Of a DNA stretch of 64,000 nt, positions 12,338 through 22,461 are shown in pieces. Source of the DNA: Annulohypoxylon bovei var. microspora (lineage: Eukaryota; Ascomycota; Sordariomycetes; Xylariales; Hypoxylaceae). The translations under genes were made by a program, and so were the position numbers. Location: NCBI GenBank assembly GCA_022836615.1, contig MU405247.1, forward strand, positions 1 to 64,000. Direction: 5' to 3'. The notes below the pieces were generated by a model, which searched no databases, was not told where the DNA came from, and saw only the letters and a program-made list of their open reading frames with translations. Position 1 is the first letter of the stretch, and the number at the start of each line of letters is the position of its first letter.

Positions 12338-13060
12338 TTACAACTCTGATATCTCCCCGCGGCCAGTATTTATATCTTGCGCACATATATTTCTAATATC
12401 GAAACCCAAGTCAATATCGTTTATCTCGTAGTACCGTTTCAGAGTCCGTAGCGCCTTTCGGCATTCCTTCGCCATACGCTTCTCGCCGCTTAGCTTCTGC
12501 ACAGTGCCTACCCCGTGGATCCGGTCCCCATCGCCGTCGATATAGGTCAATGCTACTTGGCCACTGTCTCCGTTCCTTAAAGCCGGCGGCTGTATGACGT
12601 ACTCCAGTGACCTCCCCGAGAACCCCTGGAGCTCTACATCGCCAGGTTGTCGGATAGGTACGTTTTGCACGTAGTACAGGCAGTTCCCTGTCTCCTCATC
12701 GCATGATTTCGTCTCGGCGAGCTCTAACCAGTGAAACGAATCCGAGTCCGGCTGGCAGTGCGAGGCGATATCATTACCATCCGCTAGCACCCACCTACGG
12801 ATGTTGTGTCAGTGTCTGAGGCGCAAACTTAGGTTCGCATAATAGGAGGAAACGTACCAGCCAAAGCTGAAATATGCCTTCTCTGTTATGTAGCTGTAGA
12901 AATTGGCAGCCCGCTTCGTGCTGCCGATCGATGAAGGCGCGTTATTGCTCGGAAGGGTTAAGACGGAGGTACCATGTATGATCACCGGTTGGGAAGATCC
13001 GGCTGTCCGGACCGCACCGATGAAGGTGAAGAGAGCAAGCAGTAACGCTTGATATTCCAT
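12338..13060 (-). CDS. Small secreted Cys-containing protein (effector-like)
   Basis: Two exons on the minus strand, 13060-12858 and 12794-12338, joined by removing a 63-bp intron (12857-12795, GTACGT...TAG); the junction keeps the frame and gives a 219-residue protein. The first 20 or so residues (MEYQALLLALFTFIGAVRTA) form a typical signal peptide with cleavage after the AVRTA stretch. The mature part has five cysteines, no membrane segment and no domain I recognise. Size, signal peptide and position near a RIPed repeat block resemble candidate effectors or other secreted proteins, but this is inference. An alternative is a gene of unknown function in the general secretome. The 3' end (stop at 12338) is clear; expression is unproven. 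Confidence 0.6.
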
Positions 13061-14170
13061 AGTTATTGTCCCTACACGAAGAAAAGAGAGTAAAGATTGT
13101 AGATATGGTCGTTAGATTAAGAGTTAAGACGACAGTGCGCATTCAACAAGCGTTGTCGATCTAAACATCAAAATAGTAGGGCCAAGGCGGCACGAGTGCT
13201 CCACTATAGAATCGACCAAGGAATTTTCGGCTACTTTCTCGGGTATCTCTCCTTGAGCGTGTTGAGCTTTGAAACTGGTAGAAATTAACTATTATTACTT
13301 TAAACCGTGGCTTAGTCGGCGGGCATCAAGTTCTCGGCATATAGGATGATCTGGGGTACGCATCCTCCGTATCAGATTTCAGGAACAACCGACAGCCCGC
13401 AGTCGCATTAAAGGGTTAATGTGATCTTGTTCTTCCACGAAGGATGTGACGGGATCTTCTATCGTTGCTCTTGATGTCGATTTCAACCCTTTTCTCCCTG
13501 CGTTCGTATTGAATGTAAGTGTTAGCAAGCTCGTACTCTCTTATAGAGTTGAGGATTTGGCCAGTTGATATGATATTGATGAGATTAGCCGCGCTATAAC
13601 AATTAATTCATAGGAAGAACAGCATGCCACTTCATGAGAACTTAAAATTTACACTCAGCGCGGCCCTAAAGGATATTAAAGATAACTACCTAGGTACCTA
13701 GTACTGCCAGGAGAAGATGGTTAGTAATCATATGATCATAAGACATTTATGTCACAGTACGCTCAAGTCGCAAGGGTGGCAGACATTAGTCAACTCCATA
13801 GCCTGGAATTTACTTGGATAAACGTGGTGTTGTGGAGTGTATTGCCAGTTGCCGTCTACAGGACCTGTCGTTAAAGGTAAAGTTTTATGGAGTAAGGTAA
13901 GACAATGCCAGTGTAAAATTACCCCTGGTTGACATACATAGTACACTAGCGTAGGGCAGTGTGGGTGGTGGAAATGGGATAGCAATATTCTTGGCAATGT
14001 CGCAGTTGTGATGTCCAAGTCGAGACTCAGGTCGAATAGGCCGCCCTGGCCGCCCGTGATCGTGGATTGATTTGGTCTGTCGATTCTCAAATCTAATCTA
14101 AACATACCTAAGTAGGTTCCCAGGTAGTCCATCTCCCGGTAGGTTTGGCTTGTCATGTAGTTCGAGGATC

Positions 14171-14209
14171 GTAGACTGTAGACTGTAGACTGTAGACTGT
14201 AGACTGTAG
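14171..14209. repeat. 7-bp tandem array (GTAGACT)
   Basis: About 5.6 perfect copies of GTAGACT. Confidence 0.9.
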
Positions 14210-14826
14210 TTTCAATACCGGGCGGGAACTAGTTCGCGTCGAGATTGTCAAGGTTCGGGAAGAGGAAAGTCGGGTCAAATTCGGCGACTAAGCCGGATTT
14301 AATCCCCGGACATCGTAGCGTTGCCGGAGTAAAAAGGCGTGCTCGCTTTTCGTTCTCGCCGAATTATAGGAGACCGAATCCTCGATGTATTGCGATCCAC
14401 CGGCCTCCACATACGGTCGTCGGTCGATGCTTTCGTGGTTAGCGAACAAACAAACATCGGTCGCATGCACGGCCAGGTTCCGCATTGTCGGCACTGCTAA
14501 CGCTTTTGAAGATATCGTCGTTTCCGGGTGTAGGAGTAATACTCAGGAGACCCTCTGTTTCGATGACGCTGGCGCCAGCCCATTTGCTATTATTAGCTTG
14601 CACCGCGCGTATGTACTACGAAAGCCATGGGTTTATCGTTTGATTTATCTTGTTCGATATTCCCCCCACGGATAGGGGGCACTCGCAGAGAACGAAAGAT
14701 GTGTGGCTGGAACACGGAAATAATATTCCTATTTAGGAAACTATTCAGTCGATCAATTCCAACCTTAACGCCATCGAAGCTTTACTTTGCGAGGCGGGCG
14801 AGTAGATTTCTTCTTCACCGGATTTT

Positions 14827-14880
14827 GTCAGTTCTGTCAGTTCTGTCAGTTCTGCCAGCTCTGCCAGCTCTGCCTCTCCT
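14827..14880. repeat. 9-bp tandem array
   Basis: Three copies of GTCAGTTCT followed by two of the variant GCCAGCTCT and a further decayed unit. Confidence 0.85.
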
Positions 14881-15325
14881 ACCATGACCCATTGGTACCT
14901 AAAGCACGTCATAGTATGACATGGGTTGACAATTAGGAAAAGCCATCGTTAAAGAAAATTGATATTTGATAGCATCTCCAGGGCTATGATCTAATAGCTA
15001 AGTAGGCGCCCCCAACTTTTAATTAGGATGCTGCTAAGATTAGGTCCTTTTGCGTATCATTCGCCCCTAAATGTTGCAGCTACAGGATCACCAAACTATA
15101 CAGAAAACCCGTTCGATTCATTGTCTAACATATATAACTGGCGGTTTTTAAATAAAAGTACAAACTAAGATCAACATCTCCTTCAATATATACGATGACT
15201 TTTGCTGCCTTTTTCTGCGTCCCTAACGCCTCCAAGAAAGTCTATACCGTACTACACAGACGCATATAAAACAAACCCCATGTTAGCTCATCTTCCTATT
15301 CTACAATTTCTCCTTCAAGCCTAGA

Positions 15326-16165
15326 ATGGATCCATATTCGGATGGGCGGGACCTTGTCGCGTACGTGCTACAGTCGCTCGAGGAGGAAGAGGAATTTCAC
15401 TTTCTTCGATTTGAGTTCCTTCAACGGCTTAATATGACCCAAATGCAAATCAAATTGGCAAAAATAAAGAGAGGTCTGGGGAACGGAGAGTGTGTTTCTG
15501 GTAACGGAGAGTTGCTGGAGAAGACTCTGCGGGATTATGGTATGTGTTACCTATGTATCGTATAAAGTAGGGACAGTTATTGATCTTATGCAGCAACCGC
15601 AATCAGAGATTATCAATTCATAAGAGGCCAGAAACTTCTAGGGGAAACAGAGGTTCAGGAAAGAAACCACCTCCTCAAGCGATTCTTCCAGAGACCAGAA
15701 GACCTCAGTGATTCATCTCCTCCACATTATGCCTTCTGTCAAAGGGCAGAACCGAAAATCGACCCAGTTCGACGTGCCTTCATGAGATACCTCCCAAGGC
15801 AACTGGCTTGGTCTAAGAAAGAGCGGCATCGAAGAGAAAAGGAGTACGCACTTGGAAAACAGCCCGAGGAAGTTTCCAAATTTGTTGATCGATCTGTACG
15901 TTTTATCATTGCCATCATTGGTAGTTTATTCATCATCGCGCCTACGCTCGTCGAGGCAGCGCTTGTTGAGCCAATGGAAGTTCAAATATCACAAACTACC
16001 TCCTTTTTCACCTGGTCGTCATTCACTCTCCTTTTTGCCCTAACATTGTCTTTTGCGGTCAAGGCCTCGAATGCCGAGATACTTCTTTCTACATTCACAT
16101 ATGCTGCCGTATTATTTGCCCTTATAGCCATTTTGGTACAGATAAACGGACAGACTAGCTCGTAG
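15326..16165 (+). CDS. DUF6594-type membrane protein
   Basis: Exons 15326-15539 and 15594-16165 with a 54-bp intron (GTATGT...CAG) give 261 residues. The N-terminal half is charged and predicted helical (the LLEKTLRDYATAIRDY region spans the junction). The C-terminal third has three hydrophobic helices: about 193-210 (FIIAIIGSLFIIAPTLVEAAL), 223-240 (FFTWSSFTLLFALTLSFAV) and 245-258. This layout, an acidic helical head plus three closely spaced C-terminal membrane helices, is that of the fungal DUF6594 family, whose function is not known. The ATG at 15326 is the first in the frame after an in-frame stop-rich leader. Neighbours give no functional hint. Confidence 0.7.
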
Positions 16166-16415
16166 CTATCTTCTAGGACTTAGAACATGATAATAAAGAG
16201 GTTATATCGTTCTCTAAATCTCTAAACGAATATAAGAAAGCTTCCGCATTTTATATTACGACCAAATTCCTTTTTTCTTATTTCCAACCCCTAGATAAGA
16301 TACACTTACCTCGTCATCATGACCAGAGTAACATCACTCTGCAACATCACAGTGATCGAGGCCGCGTACACTACCAAGGATGCCTCCAGCCACCTCGTCC
16401 CTTGCCTATCTCCGC

Positions 16416-17300
16416 CTATATCCCCTCAACAAGGACTAAAACGCGATCCACAGCCCGCTTCGGCAAAACCTCCCGCATCCCCTGCAGCAAGCCATGCGGC
16501 CAGTATGGGTACATAACAGCCCTCGCTCCCCTGCCGCTATCGCCGCTACAGCCCGCATGCGCCAGGACCGCCCTCGCCATACCCCGCGGCGTCGGACACA
16601 GGAGAGATATTCTCTGCCCACCACTCGCGACCTCGCCCAAGTGGCAGAATACGAGATCGACACCAACCTCATCCCCATCCCCATATTTACCACTCGAGAA
16701 GGCCTTATTCGCCACGCATAAGGAACACGGTTCCACCCCCGTACCAACCGCCGGCGACACCACGTTGACCACAAGCGCCGGCGCATTCCGTCTCAGCAGC
16801 GGCATCAGGGCCGCGACCAACGGCGCCGGGAGTGCCGCACCAGCTGTATCCAAATTGTCGACCACGACCGTCAGATTGACATCCTCCAAGGACCGTGCAA
16901 CCCTTGCCGCAAACCGGTCCTCCCCATCCGCCCTCCCCCCAGCATCCGCATCCGCATCCGCGACCACGACGCGGTACTTGTTCTCGGGGAACCTGCGGGC
17001 GAGCAGCGCCCTCAGCGCTCCCAGCCCGTCCCCCTGTCCCTGTCCCTGTCCGTAGAGCACGACGTTGAAGCCGCGCGCGGCCAGCTCGAAACACATCTCG
17101 CGGGGCACGGGGGCGGCGGCGTCGGCGACGAGGGCCCAGGCCGGCTTGCCCCGCGTCGCGTGCAGGAAGCGCGTGGCCAGCTCGTCGTGGCCGCTGACGT
17201 GGGGCCGCGCGTGCGGCCAGATGAAGCGTAGCGCGGTGTACGCCGCGAGCAGGGCGGCGCCCGGGCCGAAGGTCGCGAGGAAGGATGTTATTAGGCCCAT
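16416..17300 (-). CDS. SDR-like protein with degenerate active site
   Basis: A single-exon frame of 294 residues. A hydrophobic N-terminus (about residues 1-28) precedes a Rossmann-like domain. The block WALVADAAAPVPREMCFELAARGFNVVLYG (about 55-84) aligns with the nucleotide-binding segment of 17beta-HSD12/3-ketoacyl-CoA-reductase-like short-chain dehydrogenases, where WALVTGxxxGIG is expected. Here the glycine pattern is gone. Later NLDTAG takes the place of the NNAG-type segment, and VANKAFSS keeps the lysine of the YxxxK motif while the tyrosine position holds a cysteine. Low-complexity runs (GQGQGQGDG, ADADADAG) come from short tandem repeats in the DNA. It is likely either a non-catalytic paralogue or a decaying gene kept open. 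The strongly GC-rich 3' half of the + strand differs from its neighbours. Confidence 0.6.
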   Translation of the reverse strand: MGLITSFLATFGPGAALLAAYTALRFIWPHARPHVSGHDELATRFLHATRGKPAWALVADAAAPVPREMCFELAARGFNVVLYGQGQGQGDGLGALRALLARRFPENKYRVVVADADADAGGRADGEDRFAARVARSLEDVNLTVVVDNLDTAGAALPAPLVAALMPLLRRNAPALVVNVVSPAVGTGVEPCSLCVANKAFSSGKYGDGDEVGVDLVFCHLGEVASGGQRISLLCPTPRGMARAVLAHAGCSGDSGRGARAVMYPYWPHGLLQGMREVLPKRAVDRVLVLVEGI

Positions 17301-17966
17301 TGCTGGCGGTGCCTACCTGGCTAGGTAGGTAGGTAGGTAGGTAAGAGAAACAGGTGTTGGGTAGGTAGGTGCTATTTGTTGTTGAAAGAGGAAGAGTTAC
17401 CTGCCTAGGTAGGTGTGTAGCTCCTATGGACTATTCCAGTGGGGAGATTTGAAGTATCCCCCCGGTGTGCAACGCACTTTCCTGCTTTGTACCTTCTAAC
17501 AGTTGGTCCGGAAGGTAAGAGAGCCGCTCCGGCCAGCACGATAGTTTTATTGCAAGACCTTAAAGGTAAAATCTCACACAACCAGACAAGAAGAAGAATT
17601 CCTTCACATTATCACTACCTAGTATGTTCCCTTATTCCTCTCTCCAACCAACTAAATGGCACATATGTCCCCGGCCTTTGAAACGTATATATACTTCCGG
17701 GGTTAACCATCTTTCTCGAGCTGTCAAACCGCAATAAAAGGGGGATATAAGAGGATTACTTCGAAGAATTAACCGCCGATAGATCTGAATAACTTTAAGA
17801 TTTATAATGCTAAAGTACATATCGAAGTTTAAGTTGGTGTGGACTTTGTAGGAGTATGTTACGCACCTAGTCGAGGGATCAAGATAGTAAATCTGCCTGT
17901 TTTAGCATTGAAGTTAAAGAAGGCAGGTAGATACCTGGGTAGATAGGCCTACATAATAGGTAGGTA
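17301..17966. other. Intergenic with TAGG microsatellite
   Basis: A TAGG tandem run of about five units lies at 17322-17343, and further scattered TAGGTAGG or ACCTACCT words occur to about 17,965, a common feature of this window's intergenic DNA. No gene recognised. It is not a telomere: the unit and the length do not fit. Confidence 0.6.
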
Positions 17967-19034
17967 CCGTACCGGGAATGGCAGGGAGCTAATAATCATT
18001 ATTTTTTCAAAAAATGGTCCGGCATTATCCTAATCGTTCCTTCATTCATTAATCATTCGCAGGCAAATAATCATTAATGGAAAATAATCATTAATGGAAA
18101 AATAATCATTAATATAAGTGGGTAGGAGGGGGGGCTCGTCCCCTACCCCCTTATTTTACACATACTGATTTACTGACTTACTGGTTTACTGACTTACTGG
18201 TTTACTAACTTACTGGTTTACTGATTTACTGGTTTACTGACTTACTGGTTTACTGATTTACTGGTTTACTAGTCTACTAATCTACTGCCCGTCTACTAGT
18301 CTACTGCACGTCTACTGGTCTACTGCACGTCTACTGGTCTACTGCACGTTCTACTGCTACAAATCTACTGCTACGCATCTACTGATCTAGTAAGCTTGGC
18401 ACGGCAGTAATGTTGACGATGTTGATGTGTGGATGTGTGGATGCGTGGATGGATGTGTGGATGGATGGATGTGTGGATGTAAAAAGTAAAAGAAAATTAA
18501 AAAAACTTCTAAGTTTTTTTTCTCTAAGTGTTGCTGCTGCTGCTGTGCATGTGGGGTTTATTGCTGTTGCAGGTGCTGTTGCAAGCCCTGGAGTGTTGTT
18601 GCAGGTAAGGAAACGAAAAAAAAAGTCTAAGTTTTTTTTCTTGAAGTGGTCTAAGCTGCTGCTGCTGTATGTGGTGCTGTAGGTGGTGCTGTGGTGCTGT
18701 GGTGCTGTGGGTGGTGTTGTAGCCCTGGAGGTGATGTTGTAGGTGTTGCCGTAGGTGTGGTCTGGGGCTTAAAAATATCGTTGACCTTGTTGTCGCATTG
18801 GGTCACGTGACCGCCAGGCAGCTGAGGATACCCACTTTTTAGCTGTATTTTCAGTTTGCCAGCTGTAAAACCGAGTAATGATTATTTTTTTGCGAATGAT
18901 TATTTGCTTACGAATGATTATTGTAATTAAGTGGATTTATAATGATTATTGGAAATTTTTAATGATTATTAGAAATTTGTAATGATTATTTTAAAAATAT
19001 AATCATTATTAGCTCCCACCTTTTCCCGCTATGG
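17967..19034. mobile_element. Non-autonomous inverted-repeat element, 1.07 kb
   Basis: Both ends carry a related inverted repeat. The left end begins CCGTACCGGGAATGG and continues GGGAGCTAATAATCATTAT; the complement of the right end begins CCATAGCGGGAAAAGG and continues GGGAGCTAATAATGATTAT. Each end is bordered by TA (17965-17966 and 19035-19036), a possible 2-bp target duplication. Several further copies of an AATAATCATT word lie inside each end in opposite orientation, as subterminal transposase sites often do. The interior has no credible coding frame and is made of simple repeats: TTTACTGG/CTTACTGG and CTACTGCACGT arrays (about 18,165-18,380), GGATGTGT units (18,420-18,480) and TGCTGTGG units (about 18,530-18,750). 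A 12-bp palindrome GGTCACGTGACC is at 18801-18812. The superfamily is uncertain. Confidence 0.65.
18165..18385. repeat. Tandem TTACTGG / CTACTGCACG minisatellite
   Basis: About 220 bp of alternating 8-bp units (TTTACTGG, CTTACTGG) that grade into longer units around CTACTGCACGT. It lies within the inverted-repeat element. Confidence 0.85.
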
Positions 19035-19036
19035 TA

Positions 19037-19595
19037 GGTATATGATCTTTTTGAGTAGGATGTGTTGTAGATAGGCTTAAATGTTAGTGCTATTGGTGTT
19101 ATTTAGCATGTCACGTAGGGTGTCACTTCTATCCATGAGTTGATTGGGACGAATGTGTTGCGGTTGACTATGTACGAAAACTCGTCCCAGTTCTGCTGTC
19201 CTACGACCCCGACGTGAGGCGGGCGCGGCACATCTATTACTATAACAACCTGGGGAGTTCTCCGGTGGAAATGCGAAATGTGACTCAAACAGTTGGTTGG
19301 TTGGTATTGGTCTTCGTCTATAGGAAATCAAGTAGAAGAATCCCTGGACGCCCCTCTCCTCCCTCCTCCAGGATAGTAATGAACCGTACGAAAGTAGGAA
19401 CTCAACGCCTCAAAATGCTTGCCGGTGCTCCCCATGCAATGTCCCGTTCCAATATGAGTCCTCCCTTCAATCCATCATGCGTCGTAATTAACGGGGCTCT
19501 CGTTCATATAAACACAATCGAGGAAGAGCCGAGGACTTGTCGACCAAGATGTCTATCCACTCCGGGTTGCGATATAATCTCGAGGTTATTCTTCG
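19037..19595. other. Intergenic, no gene recognised
   Basis: Open frames on both strands here overlap one another and show no family likeness. The right part is probably the 3' untranslated end of the minus-strand gene that stops at 19596. Confidence 0.45.
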
Positions 19596-20390
19596 TTATG
19601 TGTGGCGACTCCGCTTCCCATCCCTCCCGAACATGTCTTTGCCGAATGCCACGCCTCCGACATCGAACAGTTCGGCAAAATTGATGGTGCGTTTTTGGCC
19701 GGCGCCCTTTCCGAGGTGGTTCGTAGGCTTTGCTCTCGGTCCTCGTTTATTGGTGCGCGACCGAGCCGGATGGGCTATAGGGACGGCCGAAGAAGCCGAG
19801 CTGGAGGTGTCGTTGGTTTTTGTTGAGTCGGAAAGATCTAGGTTTTCTAGGTTTGGGTACGATTCTTGGGGGTATGGGTGTGAAGATCGAAAGGTGAAGT
19901 TTTCTTGAGTTGGAACCGTCATCATTTGTTGTTGTTGTTCTTCTGCTGGGGCGGTACCGGTGGATAGCTGCATATGAACTGACTGGGGTACGGGATCATG
20001 CTGGACGTGGGGTTCGGTTCGAATTGCGGATAGGTGCGATTGACTATTTGAGCGGTGTATTTCTGGCGATGACGAAGGTTCAGCCTTGTCAACTTCGTCT
20101 TCGCTCTCTTGTACCGCATCCCTTCCGTCTAGTCGTTCGGTCGCCCATTTACGAATTTGCCATCCTTCCCCATCACCAAGGCCGATATGACTTTTATCGA
20201 GGAAAACTAGGAGGTCATCGAGACAATCTTGGTAGCCGTCGGTTCGGGCTTTGGCTTGCGCGGAAGCCGAGGTCTTATATAGTTTTGTCACAGATAATGC
20301 CGCGGCTTTGAAGGCGTCGAGTAACTGCTCGGGCGACTCGCAACCTGCGGCAGTCTTTGATGGCGAGGAACCTCTCAAGGCTTCCATCAT
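19596..20390 (-). CDS. HAPSTR1/C16orf72-like (DUF4588-like) protein
   Basis: An intronless frame of 264 residues. Residues about 20-75 (LLDAFKAAALSVTKLYKTS, then YQDCLDDLLVFLD and a WATERLD end) resemble the helical core of the animal HAPSTR1 (C16orf72) family, where a phenylalanine-led AATAVTxLYK block is followed by a GYQ block. The middle is disordered and rich in S, Q, E and P. The C-terminal 40 residues are again conserved-looking: a basic RSRTNKRGPR stretch, then RTINFAELFDVGGVAFGKD and a final basic KRSRHT, which could act in nuclear import. HAPSTR1 works with the ubiquitin ligase HUWE1 in stress response in animals; a fungal role is inference only. Start chosen as the first ATG with the conserved core downstream. 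Confidence 0.6.
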   Translation of the reverse strand: MMEALRGSSPSKTAAGCESPEQLLDAFKAAALSVTKLYKTSASAQAKARTDGYQDCLDDLLVFLDKSHIGLGDGEGWQIRKWATERLDGRDAVQESEDEVDKAEPSSSPEIHRSNSQSHLSAIRTEPHVQHDPVPQSVHMQLSTGTAPAEEQQQQMMTVPTQENFTFRSSHPYPQESYPNLENLDLSDSTKTNDTSSSASSAVPIAHPARSRTNKRGPRAKPTNHLGKGAGQKRTINFAELFDVGGVAFGKDMFGRDGKRSRHT

Positions 20391-22461
20391 AGACTTGAAA
20401 TGAGATGGAAGTGTCCGAGGCTTGCTGACTCAAATATAGTACTGAAGCAAAAGGAAGCAAAAGGATCCAAGACCTTTGACGAGAAGATGGCGGTCAAAAG
20501 GCCGGGAGGGCTGGAAGGTTTAGAAAGTTGAAGATTAGATCCTTCTCTTTTTCTTCGTTGGGTTTGGTGGGGATATGTTGTGGGCTAAGCTTGTGGAAGA
20601 TGCAGCTAGGGTTGTATTATGCCTGGGGCAACTTGACAACTTGTGATGAGCTTATTAGGGGGACTTAGGATTCGGGAAGCAAGGCAGGACGATCAAATGT
20701 CACTTTGGCTTAGTGAGATAATCCGTATGGTCCTCTTGAGTACCTACTATACTGAGATTGTGAACTTTGAGATGCTACGTGGTGTTGCTGCGGTCGTTGG
20801 TTTTCCTTTATTCCTTGTGTCAGATGATTGAAGATTTGATGACGAACTACCTTAGGTCCTTTTGTTCTTATCTTCGCCCTGGGGTGATTTTAGTCAGCTT
20901 GGCAACTTGCGAGGATTGCTCTCAAGGTTCATCTAGCGGGTCAGAAGTCAAACATACACTATTCAGACTAAGAACAGATTTCTTGCAGTCAAATCGCACC
21001 GACCGCAAGCGGGTCTGATACTGTACTGCACCTGCCAGGAACCGAACCTTACCCTACCCATCATCGTCGATGCTTCCTCTTTGGGCTGAAATGGGTCTCA
21101 GTGCCCAGGTGGTAAAGCCAGGCATGATGTGTACCGGCTTGCATAGGTAATTGCACTTTAAATAGATTTAATTCATGACTCGGTTCAATTGTATATACGT
21201 ACCTATCTCGGTGACTTTAGATATTGGTAGGTAATGCAACTTAGCCATGTTCTTAGACTCAACTCATAGATTGATTGAATGTGTTTTTGAATGTGTTTTT
21301 AATATTCCAGTGTCTCATAGGTACCCGTTATATATACTATTACATACTACCTAGTTATACACAACGAAGCTATATTGAAACGAACAACCTATGCTTATAG
21401 TTTCAACTACTTAGGCATATAATATCCCCATATCACCCATAAGGAAGTTTTAATTCATGTTTACAAGGTTTATCGAAACGGGATTGTCTCTTTAGTCGGC
21501 GTTGAACAGCTTTCGAAAACTAGTTAAAGTGCTTATTGTATGATTTAAGGAAGGTTTATAATAGCGAATATGGTTGCGCTGTATATAATTAACTGACTAA
21601 ACAGGATACCTCTCAAAGTAACTTAGATATGGATATGAAATATGTGCTTGTAGGTACTAAATACAGAGGAGGGAAGGAGCGCCACCTAAGGTTATCAGAT
21701 GCAAGAGTGGAAGGTTACACACCTAATCATAGCTCGAATGAGATGGATGTGATGCTTATATAAGCTTTTGATTGGCTATCCTGCCCAGCCCGCCCTGCCC
21801 ATCAATGATTGAGGTACAGGGACCTACCACATAGCTACCGTAGGTACATCTCAAATTCTCGGTAGCTTCCTCTGGTCTAAAAAAACCAAACCTTTTGCAA
21901 ACCCCCACAAGCCTCCAAACAAACCTTTACTTCAACCATCTTCCTCACATCTTCCTCACATCTTCCTCACATCTTCCTCACATCTTCCTCACATCTTCCT
22001 CACATCTTCAACCACAACTGATTCCAGTTCTCTGACATATCTGCACAAACCTAAATACCACCTGAGTGGAATGCGCACAGACTAAACTGCCAATTTACCT
22101 ATCACGGTTACTCTTGACGGGTTATAGCCTTGGCAGCTAATCTAAGTACGGTATCGGCCCACTCATTGACCCACCCTTCTTCGAGATATTCTTCCCGTCT
22201 CTCTACTCTAATTCCTGTTGGACCTCAAACCTTTACACAACTTATTCACAACCACTTCCATCTACGACACAACTTCGAGCACGTTCACTTCTGACACGTG
22301 CTGCTTCCACACAACTGTCTGCTCCGCAGATCAACCTATACACATTTGACCAACCCGGAGGTGTTATACTAGAACCCGAGTCAATTCGGTCAACAACAGG
22401 TATTGATCTGGTTCGTCGCGTCACAGTCGCGTAGAGCGTCTGTCGCCATATATCTCCCGAC
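20391..22461. other. 2-kb intergenic region upstream of the ISWI gene
   Basis: No supported gene. Short frames at 20643-21018 have no family likeness. The right part holds the leader of the ISWI gene, including an 11-bp tandem array. TAGGTA-type words are frequent. Confidence 0.5.
21940..22009. repeat. 11-bp tandem array (CTTCCTCACAT)
   Basis: Six copies of CTTCCTCACAT plus a partial one, pyrimidine-rich on the + strand, about 450 bp before the ISWI start codon and so in its promoter or leader. Confidence 0.9.

Larger units (their letters stand above)
13061..15325. other. Long intergenic stretch with short tandem arrays
   Basis: No supported gene in 2.2 kb. Minus-strand frame 13752-14156 (134 codons) and several overlapping frames at 14245-14887 have no recognisable family and no consistent start or intron structure, so they are left out. 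Two short tandem arrays are listed separately. The last 150 bases are probably the promoter and leader of the gene starting at 15326. Confidence 0.45.

Noticed and set aside
13752..14156. Minus-strand frame of 134 codons
   Set aside because: No family likeness, odd composition rich in H, T and P, and no supporting neighbour or intron.
14245..14887. Overlapping frames on both strands near 14.2-14.9 kb
   Set aside because: They overlap each other, match no known family and end in a simple tandem repeat.
16319..17328. Plus-strand frames (up to 217 codons) overlapping the SDR-like gene
   Set aside because: They are mirror frames of a GC-rich gene; their products are rich in S, P and A and lack any domain, while the minus frame shows SDR-like blocks.
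17322..17343. TAGG tandem run as a telomere-like repeat
   Set aside because: Only about five units, wrong sequence for fungal telomeres (TTAGGG), and similar words are scattered in many intergenic parts of the window.
17967..19034. The inverted-repeat element as a Helitron
   Set aside because: Helitrons lack terminal inverted repeats and end in CTRR with a hairpin; here both ends are matched inverted repeats bordered by TA.
19214..19684. Plus-strand frame of 156 codons
   Set aside because: It overlaps the 3' end of the convincing minus-strand gene and has no recognisable product.
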